Assembly (NCBI GenBank): GCA_004321905.1
Contig: SCQF01000053.1
Span: 1 to 64,000 of the forward strand
Length of the DNA stretch: 64,000 nucleotides
Source of the DNA: Verrucomicrobiota bacterium
GTDB taxonomy: Bacteria; Verrucomicrobiota; Kiritimatiellia; CAIQIC01
Direction: 5' to 3'
The position numbers were made by a program, and so were the translations under genes. The notes under the pieces are model-generated. The model did no database searches. It had not been told where the DNA came from and saw nothing but the letters and a program-made list of their open reading frames with translations. This document shows positions 8,151 to 17,306 of the stretch, in pieces. The stretch's first letter is position 1, and every line of letters begins with the position of its first letter.

Positions 8151-10121
8151 ATGATTGAATTTCGTCAAGTCAGCAAGCGGTATGGCGGCCAGATTGTGCT
8201 GGATGCCGTGAACTTTCGCGTCAATGCAGGTGAGCGCGCGGGGTTTGTCGGCCCGAACGGGGCGGGCAAGAGTACGGTCTTTGCCTTGGTCGCCGGCGAG
8301 ATGGAGGCCGATGGCGGCAAGGTCGAGTTGGCCAAGGACATCCGCTTGGGCTATTTGCGGCAGCAAATCCTGAATGATGATTCGGCGACGCCGCTCCGCG
8401 CCTACGTTGAACGCGCCGCGCCGGATTTGCAAACAATCCATGCGGAAATTCATCTGCTGGAAGAAGAGTTGCGGCAGGAACCGGACTCGGCGGCGCGAGA
8501 ACGGACCCTTCGCCGGGTCGGCGAGTTGCAGACGATTTTCGAGCATCGCGGCGGCTATGATATTCACGCGCGCGCTGCGGCGGCGTTGTGTGGGCTGGGT
8601 TTTCCTGCCGACGGCCTTGATCGTCCGATGGGCGAATTTAGCGGTGGCTGGCAAATGCGCGCGGAACTGGCGCGTGCGTTGGTCGCCGATCCTGATTTGC
8701 TCCTGCTCGACGAACCTTCAAACTATCTCGATCTGCCCGCGGTCGAATGGTTGCGCGGTTTTCTCGCGGAATACCGCGGCACGTTGGCGTTGATTTCGCA
8801 CGACCGCTATTTGCTCAACGCGCTCACCGAGGTCATCTATGAAGTCGCCGGCGGCGCGGTGACGCGGTACGCGGGCAACTTCGCGTGGTATCAGCAGGAG
8901 CGCGTGCGCCGTCGCGATCAGGTGCAGGCGATCCAACGGAACCAGCAGGTGAAACGTGAAAAAATCGAGCGCTTCATCGAACGTTTCCATGCCAAGAACA
9001 CCAAGGCCACGCAGGTGCAGAGTCGCGTCAAAATGCTCGAGCGCATGGAAGAAAAGGCCGTCAAATTGCCGGAAATTGCGCGCGGCATGGGCCAAATCCG
9101 GCTGGCCCAGCCACCGCCCTGCGGCGCGGAAGTCTTGCGGCTGGAGCGCATAAGTTTTCGGTATGACGATAACGCACCGTGGGTTTTGCGTGATTTGGAT
9201 TTGACGATCAATCAAGGCGAGAAGCTGGCGATTGTCGGCTCGAACGGTATGGGCAAAACCACGCTTTTGCGCCTGTTGGCCGGACAACTCCAACCGGTCG
9301 CAGGCAAACGCGTGGTCGGCTACAAGGTCGTCGCGGGCTATCAATCGCAAGAATTTGCCGAAACGATGGAATTGGATCTCACCGCCATCGAAACGCTCCG
9401 CTCGGTTGCGCCGGATGCGGGCGAGCGGGAAATCCGCACTTTGCTGGGCGGATTCGGTTTTTCGGGTGAGGCCGCCGAAAAAATGGTCAGGGTACTCAGC
9501 GGTGGCGAAAAAATTCGCTTGGCGTTCGCGCGCCTGCTCATTCGTCCGCCGAATCTACTGCTGCTCGACGAACCGACGACACATCTGGACATCGAATCGC
9601 GCGAGGCCTTGCAGGACGCGTTACGTGAATATCCCGGTACCGTGCTGTTGGTAAGTCACGATGTCGAGTTCGTCCGGGCCGTCGCCGGCGGCGTGATCGC
9701 CATGACGCCGCAGGACGTCACCCGCTATGTGGGTGGCTATGATTATTACAAAGAGAAAATCGCGCAACAAACCAAGGCCGCGCAGTTTTCGTCGTCGCCG
9801 ACGGAGGACGTAAAATCAGTCAGCGATTCCAAGGCCGCGCGTCGTGAGCGCGCCCAACAGCGCCAGGCGCGGCGCGAACTGACCAAGGAACTCGACCGAA
9901 AAATCAACAAGGCCGAGAAAAAAATCGCCGAAATGGAAATCGAACGCGCCGCGCTCTTTGCCAAACTTGCCGCCACGGAAACTTCGGCGGATGACCGCGC
10001 TGCTGCGGGGCGTCGGCTCAAAAACGTTGAGTTTGAACTGGGGCAGGTGATGCACGCGTGGGAAGAGGATTCCCTCCGCCGCGAAGAATTGTTACAAACG
10101 GCGGCGCAACCCAATGAATGA
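8151..10121 (+). CDS. ABC-F family ATPase
   Basis: 656-aa cytoplasmic protein with two ABC ATPase domains and no membrane segments, the ABC-F arrangement. These proteins act on the ribosome, in translation quality control or antibiotic protection. Domain 1: Walker [10 protein letters not shown] near residue 36, signature FSGGWQMR, Walker [14 protein letters not shown]. An interdomain linker rich in Lys/Arg/Glu follows (P-site tRNA interaction motif region). Domain 2: Walker [10 protein letters not shown], signature LSGGEKIR, Walker [16 protein letters not shown]-terminal coiled coil (about 570-650) resembles Uup/YheS-type members. The ATG at 8151 gives the usual start ([13 protein letters not shown]). 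It overlaps the next gene by 8 nt. Confidence 0.9.
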   Translation: MIEFRQVSKRYGGQIVLDAVNFRVNAGERAGFVGPNGAGKSTVFALVAGEMEADGGKVELAKDIRLGYLRQQILNDDSATPLRAYVERAAPDLQTIHAEIHLLEEELRQEPDSAARERTLRRVGELQTIFEHRGGYDIHARAAAALCGLGFPADGLDRPMGEFSGGWQMRAELARALVADPDLLLLDEPSNYLDLPAVEWLRGFLAEYRGTLALISHDRYLLNALTEVIYEVAGGAVTRYAGNFAWYQQERVRRRDQVQAIQRNQQVKREKIERFIERFHAKNTKATQVQSRVKMLERMEEKAVKLPEIARGMGQIRLAQPPPCGAEVLRLERISFRYDDNAPWVLRDLDLTINQGEKLAIVGSNGMGKTTLLRLLAGQLQPVAGKRVVGYKVVAGYQSQEFAETMELDLTAIETLRSVAPDAGEREIRTLLGGFGFSGEAAEKMVRVLSGGEKIRLAFARLLIRPPNLLLLDEPTTHLDIESREALQDALREYPGTVLLVSHDVEFVRAVAGGVIAMTPQDVTRYVGGYDYYKEKIAQQTKAAQFSSSPTEDVKSVSDSKAARRERAQQRQARRELTKELDRKINKAEKKIAEMEIERAALFAKLAATETSADDRAAAGRRLKNVEFELGQVMHAWEEDSLRREELLQTAAQPNE

Positions 10122-11073
10122 GCAACCCACCATGCAAGGCGCTTTTCGGCTCTTCCGCGTCGCCGGCATCACGGTGTTTCTGCACTGGTCGTGGTTCGTG
10201 GTGGCGATCATCGAATTCCAGCAGCGCGCCCAGCGTTACACCTCGCCGCTATGGAATGCGCTGGAATATCTCGCGCTTTTTGGCCTCGTGCTGCTGCACG
10301 AATTCGGTCATGCGCTGGCCTGTCGGCAGGTGGGCGGACAAGCCGAACGTATTTTGCTATGGCCGTTGGGTGGCGTGGCCTTCGTCAGTCCGCCGCAGCG
10401 TCCGGGCGCGATGCTCTGGAGTATCGCCGCCGGCCCGCTGGTGAACGTGATTTTGGTGCCGGTATTCTTGGCGCTGGGTCTGGCTTTGCACACGGTAGGT
10501 GCTGGAACCAACGTGCTTAGATTGATCCATGATCTTGCGATCATCAACATTGTCCTGCTGGTTTTTAATCTGCTACCCATCTATCCACTCGACGGTGGCC
10601 AGATTGTCCGGTCGCTGCTGTGGTTTGTGTTTGGCCGGGCCACTAGCCTGCTCGTCGCCTCGATTATCGGCTTCGTCGGGGTGGGGGCGATTGTACTGCT
10701 GGCGGTACTCGCACACTCGATTTGGTTTGGAGTGCTGGCTGTTTTCATTCTGCTGAGCTGTTGGCGTGGTCTGCGCCAAGCGTTGGCGTTGGCGCGCCTC
10801 GACAAAATTCCGCGGCGGCCCGGTTTTACCTGTGCCAACTGCGGAGCCGCACCGTTCATCGGCAATTATTGGCTATGCAACCACTGCCAAACGCCGTTCG
10901 ATACCTTTGCCACGCAAGCGGTTTGCCCGAAGTGTCAGGCCGCGTTCGACACCACCCGTTGCCCGGAGTGCGGTGTCGCGCATCCCTTGAGTGACTGGTT
11001 TCGCGCGCCGCCGCCACTGCCCACCATGCCGCCCGTTCACACTGCACCATCCGCGGCTCCCAAAGAAAGTTGA
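10114..11073 (+). CDS. M50-family membrane metalloprotease with C-terminal zinc ribbons
   Basis: 319-aa integral membrane protease of the site-2 protease class. The zinc site is HEFGH near residue 68, and the second metal ligand motif is YPLDGGQI near residue 152. About five or six hydrophobic segments cover residues 15-220. After the last segment comes a cytosolic-looking tail with paired CxxC motifs (CANC, CNHC, CPKC, CPEC), that is two zinc ribbons, which is unusual for the family and may bind nucleic acid or protein. The start codon overlaps the ABC-F gene, so the two are translationally coupled. The substrate is unknown; no anti-sigma factor is visible nearby. Confidence 0.85.
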   Translation: MNEQPTMQGAFRLFRVAGITVFLHWSWFVVAIIEFQQRAQRYTSPLWNALEYLALFGLVLLHEFGHALACRQVGGQAERILLWPLGGVAFVSPPQRPGAMLWSIAAGPLVNVILVPVFLALGLALHTVGAGTNVLRLIHDLAIINIVLLVFNLLPIYPLDGGQIVRSLLWFVFGRATSLLVASIIGFVGVGAIVLLAVLAHSIWFGVLAVFILLSCWRGLRQALALARLDKIPRRPGFTCANCGAAPFIGNYWLCNHCQTPFDTFATQAVCPKCQAAFDTTRCPECGVAHPLSDWFRAPPPLPTMPPVHTAPSAAPKES

Positions 11074-11082
11074 TAATAAAGT

Positions 11083-11110
11083 TTGCTATCGGGGCCCGAT
11101 GGCGTAGAGT
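11083..11110 (+). promoter_or_regulatory. Promoter of the RRM protein gene
   Basis: TTGCTA, 16 nt, TAGAGT. It is followed by a leader of roughly 135 nt before the ATG at 11247. The long leader is typical of cold-inducible RNA-binding protein mRNAs, but no named riboswitch is recognised in it. Confidence 0.55.
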
Positions 11111-11246
11111 CCGCGCGCTAGCCAAGAAGATCAGCGCAGTTGGTATGGTAGATTGTCGACGATCCTAGTGCTCGGTGACGATCCGAAACCTGAACGAGTC
11201 GGGAACGGCCACTGGGTAGTCCTCCCTCTAGCGGAAAGTAAAACAA

Positions 11247-11546
11247 ATGGGTACGAAACTATACGTCGGCAACCTGTCGTTCAACACGTCGGACACCGAC
11301 ATCAAAAACCTGTTCGCACAGGCCGGCACAGTGGTTAGCTGTGACGTGATCCTCGACAAGTTCACCAGCAAGTCCCGTGGTTTCGGGTTTGTGGAAATGT
11401 CCACAAACGAAGAAGCGGCCAAGGCGATTGCTGACTTCAACGGCAAGGACCTTGATGGTCGCGCCTTGACGGTCAACGAAGCCAAGCCCCGCGAAGAACA
11501 CCCTCGTGGCAACTTCGGTGGTGGCGATCGCGGCGGCCGGTACTAA
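11247..11546 (+). CDS. RRM-domain RNA-binding protein
   Basis: 99-aa single-RRM protein of the kind found in cyanobacteria and many PVC bacteria. RNP2 is LYVGNL at residues 5-10 and RNP1 is RGFGFVEM near residue 46, with the aromatic residues that stack on RNA. A short Gly/Arg-rich tail (GNFGGGDRGGRY) follows, as in Rbp-type proteins. It probably binds single-stranded RNA and influences mRNA stability or cold response. It is monocistronic: it has its own promoter with a long leader and a strong intrinsic terminator just after the stop. Confidence 0.93.
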   Translation: MGTKLYVGNLSFNTSDTDIKNLFAQAGTVVSCDVILDKFTSKSRGFGFVEMSTNEEAAKAIADFNGKDLDGRALTVNEAKPREEHPRGNFGGGDRGGRY

Positions 11547-11572
11547 GCCGGCTGGTCCAGATCGTATTAAAG

Positions 11573-11606
11573 ACGAGCGTTCCCGCAAGGGGGCGCTCGT
11601 TTTTTT
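11573..11606 (+). terminator. Intrinsic terminator after the RRM gene
   Basis: ACGAGCGTTCCC and GGGGGCGCTCGT form a 12-bp stem (two G-T pairs) around a GCAA loop, followed by seven T residues. Confidence 0.9.
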
Positions 11607-11683
11607 ATGCGCGGATGCGAGTTTCGTACATTGGAAAAATCGTGCGGGTGAGTTTCCAAAGCTTGGAAGTGTCGCATCGCTGC

Positions 11684-11711
11684 TTGCTTTTCCGCCGGCA
11701 ATTTCTACACT
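11684..11711 (+). promoter_or_regulatory. Promoter of valS
   Basis: TTGCTT, 16 nt, TACACT, ending 30 nt before the valS ATG. A degenerate TTTCCAAAGCTTGGAA palindrome lies just upstream (11653-11668). Confidence 0.55.
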
Positions 11712-11741
11712 TCCCCGGCATTTTTGAAAGCGAGCACTGTC

Positions 11742-14402
11742 ATGGCGGAATTGCCCAAACATTACGACCCGAAGGCGATCGAAGAGAAGTGGTACACCTG
11801 GTGGCTGGAACACAACTCGTTCCACAGCGACGCGAGCCGCGGCGGCGCGCCCTATTGCATCGTCATCCCGCCGCCGAACGTCACCGGCATTTTGCACATG
11901 GGCCATGCGCTCAACAACACAATTCAGGATGTGCTGACGCGCTGGCAGCGGATGTGCGGGCGCAACGCGGTCTGGGTGCCGGGCACGGATCACGCGGGCA
12001 TCGCGACGCAAAACGTGGTCGAGCGCGCGCTGAAAAAAGAGGGCCAAGGCCGGCGCGATCTCGGACGCGAAAAATTTGTCGAGCGCGTGTGGCAGTGGCG
12101 GCAGGAATATGGCGGTACGATCATCCGTCAGCTCAAGAAGCTCGGTTCGTCGTGCGACTGGCAGCGCGAACATTTCACGATGGATGCGGACTTAAGCGAC
12201 GCCGTGGCCGAGGTGTTCGTCCGGCTCTATAACAAAGGGCTGATCTATCGCGGCAAGTACATCATCAACTGGTGCCCGCGCTGCCAGACCGCGCTTTCCG
12301 ACGAGGAGAGCGAGCACAAGGACACCGCCGGCAAGCTCTATCACCTGCGCTATCCGGTCAGCGGTGTGCCGGGCCGCACGCACGTGGTCGTGGCGACGAC
12401 GCGGCCGGAGACGATGCTGGGCGATACGGCGGTGGCGGTGCATCCCAACGACGACCGCTATCGCGATTTGCGCGCCGGCGGCAAAGTGACGCTGCCGCTC
12501 TTGAACCGCGAACTGAAGGTGATCGCCGACGATTACGTGGATCCGAAATTCGGTACCGGCGTTGTCAAAGTCACGCCCGCGCACGATCCGAACGACTTCG
12601 CGATGGGTCAGCGGCACAGCCTGCCTTCGATTGACGTGATGACCGACGACGGGCAGATGGGGTCAGAGGCCGGGCCCTATGCCGGGATGGATCGTTTCGC
12701 CTGCCGCAAAAAGATTCTCGCGGACTTGGCGGCGGCAGGGTTGATCGAGAAGATCGAAGATCACCAGCACGCGGTGGGCCACTGCTATCGTTGCCACACG
12801 GTGGTCGAGCCGCGTCTTTCGCCGCAGTGGTTCGTGCGGATGAAGCCGCTCGCCGCGCCCGCGCTCACTGCGGTCGTGGAAGGCCGCATCAAGTTCACAC
12901 CCGACCGCTGGACGAAAGTTTATACCGAGTGGATGGAGAACATCCGCGACTGGTGTATCTCGCGCCAGATATGGTGGGGCCATCGCATCCCGGTTTTTTA
13001 TTGCGACGCCTGCGGTCATCAGTGGGCGGCGAAGGGGCAACCGAAAACGTGCGCCAAGTGTGACGCAGCGAACATCCGGCAGGACGAGGACGTGCTCGAC
13101 ACCTGGTTCTCATCGTGGCTCTGGCCGTTTAGCGTCTTCGGCTGGCCACAGCAAAATGCCGACCTGAAATTCTATTACCCGACGCACACACTCGTCACCG
13201 CGTCGGAGATTTTGTTCTTCTGGGTCGCACGCATGGTCATGGCCGGCTGCGAGTTCATGGGCGGTATCCCGTTCCGCGAGGTCTATATCCACGGCACCGT
13301 CCGCGACGATGTGGGGCGCAAAATGTCCAAGAGCCTCGGGAACTCGATTGACCCGGTGCAGATCATCGAAAAGTACAGCGCCGATGCGCTCCGCTTCAGC
13401 CTGATCATGCTCACGGCGACGGGTCAGGACGTCTATGTCAACGAAGAGAAATTCGAGATTGGCCGCAACTTCGGCACGAAAATCTGGAACGCCGCGCGCT
13501 TCATGCAGATGCAGGCAGCCGGCAGCACCGGCGAACTCTGGACGCCAGCGAGTGCTGCGCCGCTGAGCTCCGACGACCAGCACATTCTCGCCAAGCTCAA
13601 CGAGTGCATTGCCGCGTGCGACGACAACCTTGCGAAGTTCCGCTTCAACGACTACGCGAAGACCATCTACGAATTCATGTGGCACCAGTTCTGCGACTGG
13701 TACGTGGAATATTCCAAGCAGGTTTTCTACAGCGACGATGCAGCGCGCAAGGCGACCGTGCTCGGCGTGATGCACCACTGCCTTTCCAGCGCGTTGAGGC
13801 TGCTCCATCCGCTGATGCCGTTCCTGACCGAGGAACTCTGGCGTGGCATGGGCTACAACACCGCGAGCGAAACCATTCTCACCGCGCCGTGGCCCAAGGC
13901 GGCAACGACGGCGTTGTGGGATGCGGCGGTCGTCGCGCACGTCGAGGCGCGGCACGAGTTGATCGGTCTCGGCCGCACGCTGCGTGCCGATAACGGCATC
14001 GCGCCGGGCCAGAAGGTGGACTTTGTCATCAAACCGGTCAGCGCAGCTGTGGTGCCGCGACTCGAAGCCGACCGTGTCAATGTGATGACGCTGCTCAAGG
14101 CGGGCAACCTGACGGTGGATGCGGCCTTTGCGCCCACACAGGCGATGCCGAGCACGCTCACGCCGCTGGGGACGCTTTATATGTCGCTTGGTGTAGTGGA
14201 TGTGGCGGCAGAACATGAGAAATTGACCAAGCAACTCGCCGAGGTGGATCGCAACCTCGCCGGCGTACAGGCCAAGCTCAGCAACGAGAACTTCGTCGGC
14301 CGCGCGCCGGCGGCGGTGGTCGAGACCCAGCGCAAACTACTGGCTGAGTTGACTGAAAAACGCACCAAACTGGCGCATTTGATGGAGCTGCTGCAGGGGT
14401 AG
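11742..14402 (+). CDS. valS: Valine-tRNA ligase
   Basis: 886-aa class I aminoacyl-tRNA synthetase charging tRNA-Val. The HIGH-type motif is PPPNVTGILHMGHA near residue 45 and the KMSKS motif is GRKMSKSLGNS near residue 530. The editing (CP1) domain and a C-terminal coiled-coil arm (KLTKQLAEVDRNLAGVQAKL) are both present, so the enzyme looks complete. Zinc-binding cysteine pairs occur in the CP core (CPRC, CDACGHQ, CAKC). The first ATG in a normal family context is at 11742; the ORF track begins at an upstream TTG six codons earlier. Confidence 0.97.
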   Translation: MAELPKHYDPKAIEEKWYTWWLEHNSFHSDASRGGAPYCIVIPPPNVTGILHMGHALNNTIQDVLTRWQRMCGRNAVWVPGTDHAGIATQNVVERALKKEGQGRRDLGREKFVERVWQWRQEYGGTIIRQLKKLGSSCDWQREHFTMDADLSDAVAEVFVRLYNKGLIYRGKYIINWCPRCQTALSDEESEHKDTAGKLYHLRYPVSGVPGRTHVVVATTRPETMLGDTAVAVHPNDDRYRDLRAGGKVTLPLLNRELKVIADDYVDPKFGTGVVKVTPAHDPNDFAMGQRHSLPSIDVMTDDGQMGSEAGPYAGMDRFACRKKILADLAAAGLIEKIEDHQHAVGHCYRCHTVVEPRLSPQWFVRMKPLAAPALTAVVEGRIKFTPDRWTKVYTEWMENIRDWCISRQIWWGHRIPVFYCDACGHQWAAKGQPKTCAKCDAANIRQDEDVLDTWFSSWLWPFSVFGWPQQNADLKFYYPTHTLVTASEILFFWVARMVMAGCEFMGGIPFREVYIHGTVRDDVGRKMSKSLGNSIDPVQIIEKYSADALRFSLIMLTATGQDVYVNEEKFEIGRNFGTKIWNAARFMQMQAAGSTGELWTPASAAPLSSDDQHILAKLNECIAACDDNLAKFRFNDYAKTIYEFMWHQFCDWYVEYSKQVFYSDDAARKATVLGVMHHCLSSALRLLHPLMPFLTEELWRGMGYNTASETILTAPWPKAATTALWDAAVVAHVEARHELIGLGRTLRADNGIAPGQKVDFVIKPVSAAVVPRLEADRVNVMTLLKAGNLTVDAAFAPTQAMPSTLTPLGTLYMSLGVVDVAAEHEKLTKQLAEVDRNLAGVQAKLSNENFVGRAPAAVVETQRKLLAELTEKRTKLAHLMELLQG

Positions 14403-14403
14403 A

Positions 14404-14423
14404 GTTTCCAAGGCTTGGAAAAC
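14404..14423. repeat. TTTCCAAGGCTTGGAAAA palindrome between convergent genes
   Basis: A single copy of the palindrome lies in the 28-bp gap between the convergent ends of valS and the LWP-repeat lipoprotein gene. It might act as a bidirectional hairpin here, but it has only four A/T residues at each flank. Confidence 0.8.
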
Positions 14424-14430
14424 AAGACGA

Positions 14431-15867
14431 TCAGAGACCGATGTGTCCGAACCAGAGCAGTCGTACGCTGGCATTAGTGCCGGAGCGCTCGTAGCCCAGC
14501 ACGCCTTTGAGCAGATTCCATTCGCTCGCACCATGATGATCGTGGCTCCAGTCCACCAGCGGGAAAAGGGAGAAACGACTGCTTTCCGTGCCACGGCGCT
14601 GACGCCGCACGAGCCCCCAGAGCAGTTCATCGTCGCTGTTCGTGCCGGCGGTGGTGTGCGTGTAAAGCGTCCAGAACGGCGCGTATTCGCGTTCGATCGG
14701 TGCGGAGTGGCGCATCGGCCAGAGCATCAGCGTGCGGAAACGCGATTGGTCGCCGAAGCGTTCGTAGGCGCAGAGCGGCCAGAGGTGCCAGTAGCGGGCG
14801 ACGCAGTTGGTGGCGGGCGCCGTACTGGCGGTGGGTTGCTGCGTCGGCGGTTGCGCGGCCTTCCGCCAGGCGCTCTCGCTGAACCATAGCGGTGCGAAGG
14901 TGTAGCGATCCACGGTTTCGCCGGTGCGGTCGAGATGCCGCCACCAACCCAGCGGCCAGAGATAAAAGCCGCCGTGAATGTGACCGTAATTTTTATAGCC
15001 CCAGAGCGGCCAGACATAGAACTTCTCGATATCGCCGGACGCCCATTGGATGACCGGCCACGGCGTGTAACCCATCTTTTTCTTGGCACTCGTGCCGTAT
15101 TTGAAAAACGGCGGCAACAGCATCCACGATTCCTGATTCTCAAGTTTCATGTGACCCCACAGGGGCAGCACGAGATAACCATAGCCGCTGGAGCCGGGAT
15201 GTTGATAGCTGGCCCAGGTGACGAAGGGCCACAAGCAGAAACGCTTGTCGAATTGGTCGTGCCGGATATTCCAACCGTAGAGCGGCCAGACGCGGAACCG
15301 GTCATTCTTCGCGTTGTTCTCACGACAGAAAACCGGCCAGAGCACGTGATAGCTGTTTTCATCATTCAGGCGACTGTGGATGTACAGCGGCCAGAGCACA
15401 AAATTGGCTTCGTCCTGAAACAGAAATTCGTGAAGCGAACCGCCCAGCGGGAAAAAGGCCGCGTAGTTTGTGCCGTGGGCGTCACGGCCTTGGAACCAAA
15501 ACGGGAAACACCACCAGTGCCAGCGCGAGTTGGAATTTGTCTTGTCAAAATCGGTATAGAAGGAGGTCAGGACGCGCCGGCCATGATTGTTTTGGAAGTC
15601 CCATGAAAATTCGATGGGCCAGAGCAATTCGCTGGCGCTTTTTTCATCGGTCTCGGCGGCGGTGCTGTAAAACGGGCGCACCGCCCAGAGGTTGAGCTTG
15701 TTCGTATCGGCGGCGTGTTCATAAATCGGCCCCAGCACCTTGAGGTGCGTACTACCCGCCGGATCGCGCAACCGACTGGCGACCGGACCCCAATCGAAAT
15801 CTGTTTTGATCGGCGTGGCGCAGCCGGCAAAAAGCGTCAAAAAAGCCAGCGCCAGGGTGGGGCGCAC
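14431..15867 (-). CDS. Lipoprotein with tandem LWP-type repeats
   Basis: Exported lipoprotein of unknown function, 478 aa from a GTG start at 15867. That start gives a compact signal peptide (RPTLALAFLTLFAGC) with lipobox LFAGC; the longer ORF-track start would place two palindromic repeats in the coding sequence. The body is built of about ten to twelve degenerate repeats of roughly 25-40 residues centred on L/V-W-P-L/I/F followed by aromatic residues (LWPIEFSW, LWPLYIHS, VWPLYGWN, YVWPLWGY, LWPLCAYE). The Trp/Tyr density suggests an all-beta repeat fold such as a propeller or barrel at the outer membrane. The upstream neighbour is glmM. Confidence 0.75.
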   Translation of the reverse strand: MRPTLALAFLTLFAGCATPIKTDFDWGPVASRLRDPAGSTHLKVLGPIYEHAADTNKLNLWAVRPFYSTAAETDEKSASELLWPIEFSWDFQNNHGRRVLTSFYTDFDKTNSNSRWHWWCFPFWFQGRDAHGTNYAAFFPLGGSLHEFLFQDEANFVLWPLYIHSRLNDENSYHVLWPVFCRENNAKNDRFRVWPLYGWNIRHDQFDKRFCLWPFVTWASYQHPGSSGYGYLVLPLWGHMKLENQESWMLLPPFFKYGTSAKKKMGYTPWPVIQWASGDIEKFYVWPLWGYKNYGHIHGGFYLWPLGWWRHLDRTGETVDRYTFAPLWFSESAWRKAAQPPTQQPTASTAPATNCVARYWHLWPLCAYERFGDQSRFRTLMLWPMRHSAPIEREYAPFWTLYTHTTAGTNSDDELLWGLVRRQRRGTESSRFSLFPLVDWSHDHHGASEWNLLKGVLGYERSGTNASVRLLWFGHIGL

Positions 15868-15871
15868 AGAC

Positions 15872-15922
15872 TTTTCCAAGTCTTGGAAAAGCGCTGCGCT
15901 GCTTTTTCCAGGCCTTGGAAAA
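15872..15922. repeat. Twin palindrome TTTTCCAAGNCTTGGAAAA x2
   Basis: Copies at 15872-15890 and 15904-15922, centres 32 bp apart, in the 62-bp gap between glmM and the LWP lipoprotein gene. The GGAAAAG of the downstream copy (minus-strand sense) lies just before the GTG start and may serve as ribosome-binding site. Confidence 0.85.
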
Positions 15923-15929
15923 CGAAAGA

Positions 15930-17288
15930 TCAGGCGATGCATTTTTTCACCACATCAGCCAGCATTTGCGTCAGACGGTTGGTCATTTCCGCGGTCGGGC
16001 CTTCGACCATTACGCGGCACATGGCTTGCGTGCCGGAATAGCGGATCAGGACGCGACCGTTTTCGCCCAACTCGGCCTCGGCGGCTTGAATCGCCTTTTG
16101 CAAGGCCGGCAATTCTTCCAGCGGCGGTTTTTGCTTCACCGTGACGTTGATAATTTTTTGCGGCGCGAGCGCCATGATTCCGGCCAGTTCCGAAAGCGGC
16201 TTTTGTGCGGCGCATTTCGCGGCAAGTAATTGCAAGGCGGAAATGATGCCATCGCCCGTGGTGTGGTGGTCGAGGAAGATCATATGGCCGGACGCCTCGC
16301 CGCCGAGCACCGCGCCGCGCGCTTTCATCATTTCCAGGACATAGCGGTCGCCGACCGGCGCTACGCCGACCCCGATCTGACGCTCGCGCATCGCTTTATG
16401 GAAACCGAAATTGCTCATCACCGTGCCGATCACGAGATTGTTTTTCAGCAGTCCGCGCTGCTTTAGTTCCTGCGCGCAGATGGCCAGAATATGATCGCCG
16501 CTAAGCTCCTGGCCCTTCTCATCCAAAGCAATCAACCGATCACCATCGCCATCAAACGCGAGGCCCAAGTCGGCTTTTTCGGCCAAGACGCGAGCACGCA
16601 AATCCTCGGTATGCTGGGAACCACAGTGGTCATTGATGTTCATGCCGTTGGGTTCGTTGTGGATGGGGATAATATCCGCGCCCAGCTCCGACAAGATGAT
16701 CGGCGCGACCTTGTAGGTGGCGCCGTTGGCGCAGTCGAGGACGATCTTCAGGCCGTTGAGCGTCAACTCTTCCGGGAAGGTGTTTTTGCAAAAAACGATG
16801 TAACGGCCGAGCGCATCATCAATGCGCATCGCCTTGCCAATTTCATGGGCGGTGGGCCGAATATCGCGGATGTGGCCGGAGGTGATCAGTTCTTCGATTT
16901 CGTCTTCTTCGGCATCCGGCAGTTTGTAGCCCGTGCGCGAAAAAATTTTGATGCCGTTGTCCTGATAAGGATTGTGCGAAGCGCTGATGACCAGCCCGGC
17001 GTCGGCGCGCATGGAGTGAGTGATGAACGCGATACCCGGCGTCGGCATCGGACCGACGAGGAAGACGTTGACGCCCATCGAACAGATACCGGCGGTCAGT
17101 GCGCTCTCAATCATGTAGCCGCTCAGGCGCGTGTCTTTGCCGATGACGATGCGGTGCTTGTATTTCCCGCGGTCATGTCGCTTGCAGACATAGGCCGTCG
17201 CACGCCCGATTTGCAGGGCCATCTCCGCAGTCATCGGTTCGATGTTCGCTACGCCACGTACGCCATCGGTTCCAAATAATCTCGCCAT
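15930..17288 (-). CDS. glmM: Phosphoglucosamine mutase
   Basis: 452-aa enzyme interconverting glucosamine-6-phosphate and glucosamine-1-phosphate for UDP-GlcNAc, peptidoglycan and LPS synthesis. It begins with [10 protein letters not shown], the alpha-D-phosphohexomutase opening. The phosphoserine loop is [13 protein letters not shown] near residue 100, the magnesium loop is DGDGDR near residue 245, and the C-terminal phosphate-binding loop is [10 protein letters not shown]. Length is normal for GlmM. It lies 18 nt downstream of a left-handed beta-helix gene that resembles the acyltransferase half of GlmU, so the two may act in one pathway. Confidence 0.96.
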   Translation of the reverse strand: MARLFGTDGVRGVANIEPMTAEMALQIGRATAYVCKRHDRGKYKHRIVIGKDTRLSGYMIESALTAGICSMGVNVFLVGPMPTPGIAFITHSMRADAGLVISASHNPYQDNGIKIFSRTGYKLPDAEEDEIEELITSGHIRDIRPTAHEIGKAMRIDDALGRYIVFCKNTFPEELTLNGLKIVLDCANGATYKVAPIILSELGADIIPIHNEPNGMNINDHCGSQHTEDLRARVLAEKADLGLAFDGDGDRLIALDEKGQELSGDHILAICAQELKQRGLLKNNLVIGTVMSNFGFHKAMRERQIGVGVAPVGDRYVLEMMKARGAVLGGEASGHMIFLDHHTTGDGIISALQLLAAKCAAQKPLSELAGIMALAPQKIINVTVKQKPPLEELPALQKAIQAAEAELGENGRVLIRYSGTQAMCRVMVEGPTAEMTNRLTQMLADVVKKCIA

Positions 17289-17306
17289 GCTTGGCCCTTT
17301 CTTCCG

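Noticed and set aside
13110-14234. 374-aa ORF antisense to valS
   Set aside because: It mirrors the C-terminal half of valS and has no recognisable motif.
14404-14423. Classical Rho-independent terminator for valS
   Set aside because: The palindrome has no G/C-rich stem plus T-run on either strand, and the same sequence occurs upstream of genes, so a terminator label is not supported.
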